This document shows, piece after piece, positions 50,242 through 63,000 of a stretch of DNA of 64,000 nt. This DNA comes from Agaricus subrufescens (lineage: Eukaryota; Basidiomycota; Agaricomycetes; Agaricales; Agaricaceae), in contig CM057063.1 of assembly GCA_029945375.1 (NCBI GenBank), forward strand, positions 620,001 to 684,000. Direction: 5' to 3'. The notes under the pieces are model-generated. The model ran no database searches. It was not told the origin of the DNA and saw only the letters and a list, made by a program, of their open reading frames with translations. The translations under genes and the position numbers were made by a program. The first letter of the stretch is position 1. The number at the start of each line of letters is the position of its first letter.

Positions 50242-53200
50242 ATGAAGTTCGGCCTCAAGATCAGCGTACGTGGCCCCAGATCCCCGCGTTCTCCAGCTCA
50301 CCCTGCACCAGACCGATCTCTACAACGAGTGGCGGCCGTACTACATCGACTACAACCAGCTCAAGCGCGAGCTCAAGGTGCCGTTACCCCTCGCCCCTTA
50401 GTGCTCCGATATTCACCGCACCCACAATATCAGGTCCGAACAACTGGCCGCGTCTGGACAGAGAAGGACGAGGATGAGTTCAAGGCCATGCTCGAAAAGG
50501 AACTTGACAAAATCTACCAATTCCAGAAAAATAAGGTAAGCTCCATTGCTTTTCATCCAAAGATATCCTATTCGTGGTTCTATCCCTCTTTTTGTCGTGT
50601 TCCATGCTAGCTGGCATACTCTCGGTGTCGTTTCCTGTCTCCCAGTTCTCGCACTTTACTGTTGCTGTCCGAGTCTAATCCCCTTACGACGCTACTTTTC
50701 GGCCCGGCAATCTGCGCTTTGAGCTTCGTATCCGCCTTTGGGAAGCGGTGCATCATCTAGCTGATTAACTATACCTCAACGGTCGTGTTTCTCGTCATTA
50801 GCCGGGCCAAACTTCTGCCTCGTCATTATTCCTACTCGGTCCCTATATATTTTGATGCACATATTCGCCTATTCTGCCCTCTTTTTTCCTATCATTCACT
50901 GCTATAGTCTGTTGACTCCCGAACCAACAGACTACCGACCTTGCAGTGTCTATTGAGGAAGCGGAGAAGCGTGTACAACATCTCGTGGCTGAAGAACACG
51001 ACAACCCGGAGTCAAGACGTAACTCTAGGCATTTGTCCACTGACGCAGAGAGTCAAGATACACATCATCTAAATTATCTTGACGACCATGGGTCAGACGA
51101 TGACGACGAGGATGGACATCCTGATGACACGACGACCGACGGGTCTTACGATGCTCTCGAAGCATCATTCCTCTCCCTGGAGGAAGAAGTCGCCAACCTC
51201 GTTGCCGACGTTCATGATCTCGCTCTTTATACTAAATTAAACATTACAGGCTTTATGAAAATTCTCAAAGTGAGTGTTCCTACATCAATGTCATTCATTA
51301 GTTAAACCTGACCCTCGATCGTGTAGAAACATGATGTACGCACGACCCATTGTCTTTTGATTCCCGGGAGTAACATTGGTTTTTAGAAACAAACAGCGAT
51401 CCCTCTCAAGGCGACTTTCGTTCAGTTTTACCTTGAGAAGCGACCATTTTATAGGTACAATTGGGATGCACTAATTGTCAAACTTTCCAAGTTGTACGAT
51501 CTTGTTCGTACTCGTGGTCACCCCGTCGAGGGTGATTCAAGTGCTGGCGGTAGTCAGAATGCTTTTGTTCGCCAAACGACGAAATATTGGGTGAGTCTTT
51601 ACCATCTGGTGTCATTCCTTTATGGTTGTTCACGCTCTATGTTAGGTCCATCAAGATAACCTCGTTCCATTAAAACTAGCAATCTTGCGTCATCTTCCTG
51701 TTCTGGGTAGGTTTGAAAACCAATAAATCTCACCCATGCTCAATTATTTTCACCCAGTGTTTAATGCCGACAAAGAATATGAACCGAAAGACTCTGGTGG
51801 GTACCCTTCGTATCTTAGCAACTAGGCCTCTATTAAATATCCTTCAGCTATCACTTCTATATACTTTGACAACGAAGATCTAGAACTGTATCTAGGTCGT
51901 CTTGAGAAAACAGAAGGTGCAGAGGCTATCCGCCTTCGCTGGTATGGTGACGTTGATAACAAGACAGTAAGCCAATCTCCAGATACTATCCTGCACGTTG
52001 ATGCTGAAACACTCGCCTGTTTTAGATCTTTGTTGAACGTAAAACTCATCGTGAGGACTGGACTGGTGAAAAATCCGTCAAGGCCCGCTTCCCGCTAAAA
52101 GAACACCTTGTCAATCCTTTCCTTAAAGGAGAGTACACTGTCGATGCTGACTTTCAGCAACTTGTGACAAAAGGGAAGAAGACTCAAGCTGAAGTTGACT
52201 CGATGATTCAACTTGCAAATGAAGTTCAGTACGCGGTTCTTACAAAGAAACTCACTCCTGGTACGTGTTGTACACTCTTTTATGAAAAGGAAACACTTCT
52301 CTAAGAGCGATTTTTTTACTATCATGACAGTCATGCGTTCCTTCTACGATCGTACTGCATTCCAACTACCTGGAGATGCTCGTGTCCGTATTTCCCTTGA
52401 TACTGAATTGACCATGGTTAGAGAAGACAACTGGGATGGCAAAGTTCGCGCTGGGGACAACTGGCGAAGGACTGATTTAGGTATTGATTATCCTTTCGAT
52501 CAAATCGCAGCGGAGGATAAGGAGATATTCAAGTATGGTGTTCTGGAAGTCAAGCTTCAAACACAGTTGGGTCAACAACCGCCGGCATGGGTTACTGATC
52601 TGGTACAATCGCATCTTGTTGAGGCTGTCCCGAAGTTTAGGTGATTATTTTTTTCATTGAATGTTTGTTGGACATTAACTTAATTTGATTGTAGTAAATT
52701 TATCCATGGATGCGCTACTCTCCTTCCCCACCGTGTTGACCTTGTACCTTTCTGGCTACCTCAAAGTTGGTTATTTTTATCTACCATTACAACTTTGTTT
52801 CTCACATAGGTTTGTAGTGGATGTTGATATTCTCAAACCTGATACCGGTTACTTGAGCGTTATCGAACGTCCGGGCACTCTTTCGAAGAGTTCTGGGAGC
52901 CGATCGTCATCTACTGGCTTCCGATCTCCAAATTATGACCACTACTCTGAGCCTGTATCCGAGGGCGAAGAAGAGGAGACGAATTTAGCACCTGCTAAGA
53001 ATGAAGGGCTGCGTACTGGACTGAGTGGGACCGAAGTTGAAGAGGCTATTGCGTTCCGTGAAAAGATGCTGAAACAGCGTAGGGAGGAGGATGTTCAAAA
53101 TGGTGCATCGACTTCTAGCAGTGCTGTGGATCTTGAAACAGAAGAAGGGCAGAATAGGGGTGATGGGATGGAACAAAGGCTTGATGCTCACACTCGTAGG

Positions 53201-53853
53201 AGATCGTCAAACGCTAAAGGCAGTCCTGATTTCAGATCTCGATCGCTTTCTATTAATCCACTCGCGCCCTCTACTGCGTTTGATGAGACGCTCAAGAACA
53301 GGTTGAAAGACGTTCATCAGAGAGAGCAGAGTGATGCTACGATTGCGGAGGAGAATCAGGAGAATGGAGCGAATGGGCAGAGTCAAACTTCTGAGAATGG
53401 TGCATCAGGTGATGATAGGATCACAGTTCAAGATTGGTCGGCGCCAGCTGGCAAGATGATTTCTATTCCTATTCGTATCGAACCGAAAGTGTACTTTGCT
53501 CTTGAACGCACGTTCCTTGTAAGTCACCTCTCCCTTATCTCACCGCGTACTTTTCTAAGCCTTGTTCGCAGAAATGGCTCAATACTTCAGTCTTCATTGG
53601 TACAATCGCGACGACCCTACTCAACTTTATACCAGCTGATGATCCCAGAGGATTGATCAGTGCAGCTTTCTTCACATTGGCTGCGCTACTCGCCATAGCC
53701 TATTCTGCCGGAATCTTTGTGTTCCGTACATCTAGGATTCGACAGCGGCGTGCCTCTGGGATGTATTATGATAAGTATGGACCCACGATACTGTGTGCTG
53801 TGTTGTTTTTGGCATTGGTTACGAACATTGTTTTGCGTGTGTCGGAGATGTAG
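50242..53853 (+). CDS. VTC4: Vacuolar transporter chaperone 4, polyphosphate polymerase
   Basis: The catalytic subunit of the vacuolar VTC complex, which makes polyphosphate from ATP and moves it into the vacuole. Domains in order: SPX, starting MKFGLKIS and with [12 protein letters not shown] and [20 protein letters not shown]; the triphosphate-tunnel (TTM) polymerase core, with [50 protein letters not shown] and [10 protein letters not shown]; a Ser/Glu-rich linker; then three membrane helices ([56 protein letters not shown]). Basic tunnel residues typical of the catalytic Vtc4, rather than Vtc2/3, are present. About eleven introns; one of 395 nt (50536-50930) is far longer than the rest. 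Divergent from GTR2. Confidence 0.93.
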
Positions 53854-54505
53854 ACTCTGTTTCTATCCTTTCCTCGTTGATCTATGCATTTAGGTTTTGG
53901 GTTGATGCAAGGATTTAGGTATAAGATCTGCATGTTTGATCTCCTTTCTTATCAAATTGACTCGTTATATTTACATACGACATATGCCCTTGTTTTCTTG
54001 TGCTGTTGCTGTTGGATCTGATGTGATTAATGATACTGATGTATCAATACTTTGATGGTTAATCTATCTCGGTTTTCCCTATGAAACATTTTCTGGAGTT
54101 TGGGTATTAGCGGGTTATCAATGGAAACCACATGCGTGGTTTCAATATGTGGCGTTGGAAGAGAGATGATTATGCGGGAGATAACGCGATACCCCTTTGC
54201 TACTTGAATGGGGTCATATTCAATGTTTGTTTTTGGAACGTGCGATGGTTGTTCCGAGACCAGAGTGTGCTTCGACGATCAAAGAAGACGGATGGTGGGG
54301 TTTTGTTCTTTGTTTTTGTTTTCCGGGGACCTGTGTTATGTTTTTGTATACGAGGAGGGGAATCCTGGCCGGAGATGGAGCGGGTGAACTAAAACTTGGT
54401 CATCATTGATGGTTGCAACGATGTTCGTATGGCGGTGTGTTTATCGTTGTGAGGAGTTGTTCTGCTTGGATTCTGACTTAGTGACTTGGCTTAGTCGGAC
54501 ATCAA

Positions 54506-54540
54506 AAAAGAACGAACGAACGAAAGCAAAAAAAAAAAAT
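54506..54540. repeat. Simple repeat (GAAC)n followed by poly-A
   Basis: GAACGAACGAACGAAAGC is followed by a run of A. Short microsatellite. Confidence 0.7.
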
Positions 54541-57159
54541 TTCGGGTTTGTGATGGACATTTTATGAGCCTAATGAAATTGATGTACGTCGCTATATCTC
54601 TTCTTTCATCTTTTAGGATTAGTTACTTTTTCGAGAGATTCTTCTCTTTCTTTTTTGGTTTATAGATCTCATGGCTCGGGATCACCAAACAAATAAATAA
54701 ATAAAAAGTCCACGGGAATCACACCACCCAACCCATATGAAAAAAAAAAAAAACAGCTCCAATTTTAAACCAATGGTTAGTTCTAGGTAATTGCGAAGTC
54801 AACGGGAGTTCTTTTTCTCAATCCTTCTCACGAATCATTCGGAGGGTAAAAGGGCTCATTTCAATGGGAAATTTTTATATTTACTTAAGGGTTTCGTTTA
54901 TCCCTCCCTTTACTTGGGGGGTTTTTTTTTTATCAATGACTTAAGACCGGACGATCGTCTCACAAAACATGTTTTGGTCAGGGATAAGGATATTGATTTA
55001 TAAGAAGACGCTTTTCGGAGTACGGGAAATATATGTAAAATTGATTAGTCGCGGCACCAATGACCCCTCCATATACAAAGATAGGTGACCTAATTCCCAA
55101 CTTTCCCTTACCTGTGTGACGTGATAGGTATACATAGATGGTGGTGCTCATTCTATGGACAGTTGAGTAATTCCTTGAAATGATAGTCCTGACTTGTCGC
55201 AGACTCGAGCCCTTCTTATTCCCACCGGTCACTCAAAGAATGGCTCCATCAATGAGCATTAGATCGACTAAAAATAGAAAGCTCATAAGTGCGGGAAGTT
55301 TACATTGTTCAGGGTATCCCAAGGTAATACATCGGATTTTGACTAACCAAGGACGAGAACAATAAGCAGCTGATAGTGACCAGATGTCATTGAGATGGAG
55401 AATTAGCAAAGGAATGGTCGAAACGGACGGAATGAAGGGACGTGTGGGATCGAGGCCCTAATCCCATTTAGGTGTATTTGGAAGACTGGGAAGATCTAGG
55501 CCGATATATATCTGGCATGTTTCCGGATCGCAAGATGGGATAGGGGCCAATTTGGGTTGGGATTCAAGTTGGGATTCGGTTTTGAAGGCTTTATTTGCGA
55601 ATGACGGTTTATTGTCGTGGTTAATGGGGTTGAACGCGAATCAAACGATCATTGATGGGTGGATGGCATCTGGAGTGTCATTGCAATCAAAACGGGATGT
55701 AAGCTTGGGAGTGGCTTTGCAAACCTGACTCCGACAAGTTCGTGTTGTATCATCAAAGACCATAACTAATCGACGTGTCATTCGATTAAGGCCATTCTGG
55801 AATCTGTTTACTGCGAGTGATCAATTGTGGAGTGATTCGAGAAAACGTCAATAACGGCCAAAGATTGGCCAAAACTATAATAGATTTGACAGAATGCTAT
55901 TAAGTTAGTAATCCACGTATGCATCACGTTGATTTTAGAGGCGGGAGACTCGGAGGACCGAAATACCCGTAACACGAGATGGAGAAGTCGCATTGGTGGA
56001 TTGAAAGGGGCAATATATAGATTCGTATCGAGTGGACTTGAGGTCGTTGATATACTATTGTCGGGTGCCTAAAAGCCATCGCTAGATGAGAGGTGACCAG
56101 TGGAGTTGCCCAGTGCCGATTACGACTGCCATTGAAACGAAACGATCTCTCGGTGGTTTTGAAATTGCGAAGTCAAAATTTATATCTCGGGTTGTAGCTC
56201 GGCCTATAACGGACTTCGTGAGAAGTGACCCACTCAGAAAGTGCGTGAACAAGCCGAGATGTCCTTGGGAAGATCATGATTTCGAGCCAGGAAGGGCGAA
56301 CGGGGAAAGGGCTTCTGTACTCGTATTTCTGAAGGTGGCAAGCATCGTGGGATTTGTTAAACCTTCGTAGACTTCGGAAGAAGGGCAGAAGTGATACGAG
56401 TGAGATAAGATGGGCTATGAAGTCATGATGGGGCTTGTCCCTTGACGGTGGGACTGCCCAATCGCCAGTGACTCGTGAACGGCAGATAATGCGTCACGTG
56501 CGCGTCGAGCCAGGACTGGAAAGGCGGTGAAAGTCAGAACTGGGAGTAGTATGCAGAGCCACTGCGTTTCAGGTTTAGGAGGCTCCTAGTGAGGTGTCGC
56601 CGCTGTAGTCTGGACTTTTCACGTTGGCTGCCTCTGTGGAGGAGGGCGAGCGAGAAGCGGGGAAAACACAAAGTCAGAGCATGGCGAAAGCATTGGATAC
56701 TTATACTTGGGCGCGGATACTGATATGATATCGGCTTGCGCGCAGCACCGGGATGGTGTCATTGGGCGTTGGTTGGCCACGGGCGCAGCTGTCAGGCGGT
56801 CCGAATTGCTGTAGATATGGAAGCCAAGGACAGGTAAAAGCGGAAACCACGAGTAGTGGAGAGCTGGAAGGGGGAAAGGGAAGTCGAGACAGGCAGTTGT
56901 GTTCGCCGATACTTATAGGAACCTCGAGCGCTGTATGGGCGCGGTTCTTTGTGTTACTGAGTGCGCGCCCATTGGCCAGTATCGGTCCCATAAAGTCATG
57001 TGCGCCATCAGACTCGCCGGTTTTTGAATTGAAATAAACAAAGCATTTCCCGTCAGCATCGGGATAAACTTCACCATCCGCGCTCATTCTACATTTCTTT
57101 TTCCTATCCGACTCATCGCGCCCGAACTCTCTATGAACTGCAGTGCTATTAAGGTCTCC

Positions 57160-57332
57160 TGCACATATATAAAAGTCCCAGAGTCCAACCTGTCTCTTCC
57201 TACTCCTCTCCATCCCGACCTTATGCCAAACACACCCAATTTCATTTTCCGATCCCACTACAGTGCCATTACGGTATTAACACTTCCTTCGATGATTGCC
57301 CAAAAATCACTCACTGTTCCATTCAGTCAGTA
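57160..57332 (+). promoter_or_regulatory. Promoter-like stretch before a tiny open frame
   Basis: ATATATAAAAG at about 57164-57174 is followed by a pyrimidine-rich leader (CTGTCTCTTCCTACTCCTCT) and then an ATG at 57222 opening 36 codons to a stop at 57330-57332. A reversed CCAAT element (ATTGG) lies further up near 56973. The layout is that of a fungal promoter, but the encoded peptide is unlike anything I know, so this may be the remnant of a lost gene. Confidence 0.25.
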
Positions 57333-57618
57333 GCACAGAGTGCTTGTTGTTAATGCTCTGTGGCAGTCGAATTACTGCGTTCCATCCTGCCGTGGCAACT
57401 GTTTGGTATCACGACAACACACGGCGCTCACTTGGGCGCTCTCTATGAATAGCACTATGCAAGATGCAAGTGATAATGATTCTGGTAAATAAAGTCGAAA
57501 CTACTGTAAAAATACACTAATAATAATTATATGAGATACAGTGACCGTTGCTAGTAAGCCATTATATACGCTGCTACAGTTTTATTATAATGGGATCGAA
57601 AGGAGCCACAAACGTCGG

Positions 57619-60076
57619 TCACACCAAGAGAAGTCGCAGACTCTGCTCCTGCACGACTTGGGCCAAGGGTACACTGCCATGAACAACGTTCACGTCGCGT
57701 TTTTGCCACAGAATCTCCATTAATAGCCTCAGTTGCATAAAATTACCAACACCCTCGTTTTGCAAAAATCGCCCTTTCAGAAACTCGCGAAGTATCGAAT
57801 CGTTGGTCATGCACCCTGCTAGAATGATTGGTAATACAGCTCCTCCCTCCACCTCGGGCGAGCGGTGCAACGATCGAATGATTTGTGTAATCTTTCGGAC
57901 ACCTTCGCTGATCTCGGGAACACCTGCAAATTCATTAGCTTCTGATCTCGCGGGGATCTATCCAAAGAAACCTACCAGGGCATGGACCACTCAGCACCGT
58001 GTTGAGATAGAGGACCGCAGCTTCTCTGAACAAAGTTGCAACTGCACCTCGTGTGTCATCATCTAGTAGCATCTCGGGTTTGCTCATCATCTCGTTCTGG
58101 ATTAACGTCACGTTATTGTCGCTAATCAACCTGGTATCTGTCACGTTTTGCTTCAGGCGCTGCTCGATTTCGTTTCCCTGCCGTATCAGCTCTCTATAGC
58201 TGAGGACTCCTTCACGTTGTGTTGTTGCCTTCCATTGGGCCAACAGGGATACTTCCAGGATCATCAACAGGGCCTCATCCGGGCACCCTACCAGGGTGTC
58301 CATCCGAAGACCTCGCTGGAAGGTCGTGTGGTTCTGGCCCCAATAAGTTCCCCGCTCTCCGAGTAAACGTCTCCAGAGAGGGAAAAATTTCGGTCCTCTC
58401 CCGGTCGTCACACTTGCGATGATATCGACCCACTAAATTCGAAGACTCGTTAATAACTCTCTCGATACACTTCGAACTACAAAACGCTTACGAGAGCTCC
58501 TTTTACGACGAGCCGTTCACCCGCCGACATGTCTTGGAAGACAAGCCAGGGTTCCTCTGTTGCTGGGAGCCTTCTTTGGATGAGCCAATCACTAAGAATT
58601 GCGAAGGGTTCATCCCAATCGGTTAGGCATCCCGATAATTGCGAAAAGAAGACGAGGTAAAGGGCAGCAACCGCGTCAGACTCCTTCAAGTGTTGGTGCA
58701 ATTCCTTATTACTCTTGAGTTGCGTCAGGGCCTCTTGGTGGAAGTAATCGGCTGGACTCTGGTTCGGCTTGGCATCCAGTTCCATACCCTGTGCGACACG
58801 CATCCTCTGCTTGTGCAGTTGGCCAAGAGCCTGAACGGCTTTAGTCACCGGACCGGATGGATCTTTTTCGATCAACTAAAAATCCAGGATGATCGGTCAA
58901 TGCCAATAAGCTTCGGAAATAGCGACCACTTACGCTTAGAGTCACTTCTGCGACGGTCCCATAGGCGTCAAACCTAAATAGCAGCTGACGAACTGGGGCA
59001 AAGTCATGGAGGATCTGGCGGATATTGATCGATTGTTGGCTGGGGACTTGGAATAATGGTGGGGCTTGGTCGGCAAAATTTTCGCTGAACCCAGTGAAGT
59101 CGAAGTTGGGATTGGACAAGGAGGCTATGTGGGGTTCAACCGGATACATGCCACCCGTGTGCATTAACCCCATATCCCCCATAGGTGCATTATAGCTGTA
59201 CACCTCGCCGAATACAGAGGTGTTTGGGGCGCCTGTAAGCAAGAAGGTGAGTGTCAACGTTAATCAAGGAGAATTTGAAATGCTGGTCTTACCAGGTATG
59301 TCAGGGAAGCCGTATGGTTCATTTGGAAATATGGGACGAGGGTAGTACGAAATGTCCTCGTGGCTGCTATTCGGGAGGAGGCCGAGTGATGAGGCTGTGG
59401 AAGGCGCCACCTCGGGGGCCGTTGGCCGACGTTGGATTGGGGGACGAGATGCAACAGCCGCTGAATTTCGTGAGGGTGCAGTTCGATTGACAAGGTTGGA
59501 GCGGGGCTGCCCTCGGATGAGACCTGCCCTGTTGAGTCTCTCCTTGATGCCAGCCTTGTATTCATCAACAGCCTTCTTATCCTTTATGGCACATTCAGTC
59601 TTTTTATGACAAGTCAAAAGATTAAGAACTGACCCTCATCCACTCTGGACGTCTCGCACCCCAACCTAAACAAGTAAGTGTGAGACGTTTGCATGTCTGG
59701 CACGTATTGCCTTCGCGTTGCTCATCGCATTTCTATTCGGTTACGATGATTAGTGGGTGGAATGTTTATGTCAGCATAACGAACCTTTCGGCGCAAACGA
59801 CATGTCCTATGATCGTATGGTTAACCGATGCGTTTCAATACCAAACAGCCAAGCGACTTACCAGCAACCACCCTTGCTAGCAGTTTGAGTCCTTGGGAGA
59901 TCAATGGAGGAGTGACTTGGAGTGCTACGAGCACTTTGTGATGACTCTGCATGCGAAGTCATCATGGAAGGGTCCAAGCAGGTTGGAGGCGTTTCGGGAC
60001 TTGAGGTAGAGGAAGGAGAGGTGGAGGGAGAAGGAGATCCACTAGGGGAGGATGTGGTCGTAGTAAGGTAGGTCAT
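57619..60076 (-). CDS. Zn2Cys6 transcription factor with fungal-specific C-terminal domain
   Basis: Fungal binuclear-cluster regulator. It starts MTYLTTTTSSPSGSPSPSTS with a Ser/Pro/Thr-rich N-terminus. The zinc cluster is CWTCRLRRKKC...CQTCKRLTLTC, spaced C-x2-C-x6-C-x8-C-x2-C-x6-C. Two introns interrupt it, one splitting the codon after the first Cys. Downstream is a linker, then the helical fungal transcription factor domain (Fungal_trans_2 type), visible as LLFRFDAYGTVAEVTLS, KAVQALGQLHKQRM, YFHQEALTQLKSNKELHQH, VKGALWVDIIASVTTGRGPKF and SGPCPGVPEISEGVRKI, ending LMEILWQKRDVNVVHG. About seven exons, frame intact. Target genes are unknown, and it is not next to an obvious pathway cluster. 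Confidence 0.87.
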
Positions 60077-63000
60077 TCGTCTCGAAGTTGCAGAAATTGA
60101 GGAGACTAAATGTGTTGACTGCCTCGCAGTGTATTTGTTGAGGAAAAGGCAAGCCGCGGTCGGAGTAATTTCTTCGACGTGATCTTATGAGGGAAGGGTT
60201 CGTAGGAAAATCGGAGGGTACCCGCGGGAGTTGATAATTATAAGTTGAAGAACGGCCAGATGAGACGGTGTGATGGGTTGTTTCCAAGGGCCTATGCAAA
60301 AGAGTTCCTCGACCTGTCTCTGAACCTGTCATTTCTATCTCCGTGCGGAGATCACAGATTCAAGGATAAGATGTACCCCTGCCTCATCGGAACATCAACG
60401 CGAGCGACGGCATGTGTTTGGCACCGAACCTAGTTGTTCACATGGGTTGCCAAAGTTAGGATTCCTATGTTTCGTTTTTTCCTCGGAAATTCTTACCTAA
60501 ACCATCGACCTCCCCGTAATCCCTGGATTCCACCTGCACGTGCGGAGGTTGCTTTGTGCCTTGTTCTCTAAAAAGGAAAACCAAAAGGAACATACCACGG
60601 CAACTACCGAAACTAACGAAACTAATTAGTGTACTTGCCTCGCAGCTCGTTCCAGATTCATATTCACTTCACGTAGAGTATATGTCGGGAGGATCATAAT
60701 TATCAGGACGTTCCATGTGAGATGCAATTTTCGGACTGTTCGTACTGACACGATAAGCGAGAATACCGGCGTATAAATGTGCAAGAATATAAAATTACTT
60801 CCGGGGGCTGTTAATGAAGCTATGAACCTTATCTGATGAGTGACTTGCTGTGGGACGATGTGGACACAATGTAGGTGCATCTTCATCAATGTCACGCGTT
60901 TGTGTCCATGGCTGTGGATCTCATCTTTAGGTGTTAGCCAACATTGGGGTGACATAACGAGGCTGAGGTGAGTAAGGAATATTGACCTTGATAGTCAAAC
61001 AAGAATTTGACATCAATACAACGTTTTCATTGGTCTATAGTAGCAAGCACGATCCCGTGGTGCCGGAAGTCAAACCGCTTCCAGTAAGCACCGTGCCATG
61101 GTGAACAGAATCATTGACCGTACATCGCATCTTCTGCTTTTTGACAGTGGCATGAATAGTCTAACTAGTTCAAAAAGCGATTATTCTGTTGGCAAGGTGA
61201 CCATTTCGATGTGTGGGGATATTAATGGAACGACCAAGAAGATTTTGCCTCGTGAACCATATCACCGCGATCCAATCGCAAGTTTGTTCGATCTCGAAGA
61301 TGGACATCATATCAGCCACAATCACTACACCTGTGATCCTGGGATTTCGATTCTAGTCAACCCATCAAATTGACACGAGTTTTGGAGGCTATGATTGCCT
61401 AAAAAGTTTGTTTCTTTCCAACTGATGTCACCCAACCTATCCAACCACCTCCATAATCGTTTCTTGAAAAATGGCTAGATCAAAACGCCGCTAATTAACC
61501 TACTCGGTTAAGCCTAAGGTACATTTCTCTAATGAAAAAGCTTGCGGATGAACAGTTTTTATTTTGTGTTCTCGAACATGATATCTTAATTTGGTCGCCT
61601 TCTAGGTTGATGAAGGACAAAGAAGAAGGTTCACCCTTTGGCTTCTTTCAACTTGGCCAGTTCAATTATGGTAAGACCATCAGGTAAGACAGACACGAGA
61701 AATTATTGTTCAAGCGTTATCATCGTGTGATCCAGCCACACGCGAATACAGAAGTAACCAAAAAAGACTGATGTTTAATTTCGCTGTTCTGATGTCGATC
61801 ACCTGAGCATTCATTTTTAACGTTACTCAGTTGATTGGTCGAGTTCATAAAGGCCCATGATATCGTACGTATCCTAAAAGAGTGCCCCAACGCCACAAGC
61901 GTTCAAAAGCCTCAAGGACGGAGTGTCTTCCCCTTGACCCCTCCCTTCTGCACGGATGGTTCAGGCATGCTCCGAAGCAACCCGATACTTCGATACTTCA
62001 GCCTGGCACTAGGGTTAGTAACCAACAATGAAGTCCATATGATGGACTTGAAGCCCTGAAGGGGCATGCACCCAAGATTTCGCCTCAGCTCCAGTTCATA
62101 CAACTACTAGCAGAGAACTTAAAAAATTATTTTTAAATGTTTTGATTTCTCGATCCGACTTCATAGTTGCCTTATTAGTCGTCGCCACGACCGATAATGA
62201 ACGGGAGGCTAACCAGGGATATGGCTTTCCTGCAAGCTGACATCGTATCCTCCCTTCCTGATGGATTACATCGGGAGAGTAACGTACGCTTAGTATGAGA
62301 TGGTTTACCAAGCTCTGGGTTTCTGACCCTCGCTCGCCGGATTTCCCTCGCCGGATATGTATAAACTATTTTTTTTGAAATTCCGGAGTTTGAAATTTGA
62401 AACTGCCATGTGGACATGTTTACATCCCGCTGTGGTCCACAAAGCATAGCCTTTCTTCTCTGTAATTCTGTCTCCCATGACCTTTCGTCATTATGACTCA
62501 TAGACAATATTTGGCAGCGGTCGGACTTGACAACTATATACTTGCACAGGTTTAGGCAGCAGTAATTTGACGGAACGATGGAAAGAAGTCCACTCCGTTC
62601 CTCCGGAGTTATTTGATCCTGACTGCTAGGTTAAGCAAGTTGCAACTCCATAACACTGATTCGGACACGGTGTTAAGTCAATGCAATGCAAGTCAAAGAA
62701 AAGCGGCCGGTGGCAGTTGAGACTTGAGCTCAGATTGGAGAGACAGCTGCCCCTAACCTAATATAAGCCACATAACACTGGACTTTAACGGGCCGGCGAT
62801 GTGAAATCCTATGCATTGATGTCACTTTAGCTTTTGCACCGGCTCGGATTGATCAAAAGAATGATCGTTCTGATGCAATAACTCCATTTAAGACATACCG
62901 ACGTCCTCGATAGACTACAACCGCCATTCTGTTGGATGGAAGCGAATAGGGACATTGACTCGGACGACAAGGCTGTCGATGGCTAAGTCAGCGATAAACT

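Larger units (their letters stand above)
53854..57618. other. Long gene-poor interval
   Basis: About 3.8 kb. It contains GAAC-type and AAAT-type simple repeats (near 54508-54540 and 54689-54706) and poly-A runs near 54529 and 54740. The rest is unremarkable sequence. A possible promoter-like stretch lies at 57160-57220. A 185-codon open frame on the minus strand at 56701-57258 has no recognisable domain and is not called. Confidence 0.45.

Noticed and set aside
56701..57258. 185-codon minus-strand open frame.
   Set aside because: No recognisable domain, composition uneven, and it overlaps the promoter-like stretch on the other strand; insufficient support.
61098..61373. 91-codon plus-strand open frame in the right-hand gene-poor region.
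   Set aside because: No homology that I recognise, no promoter or splice support.
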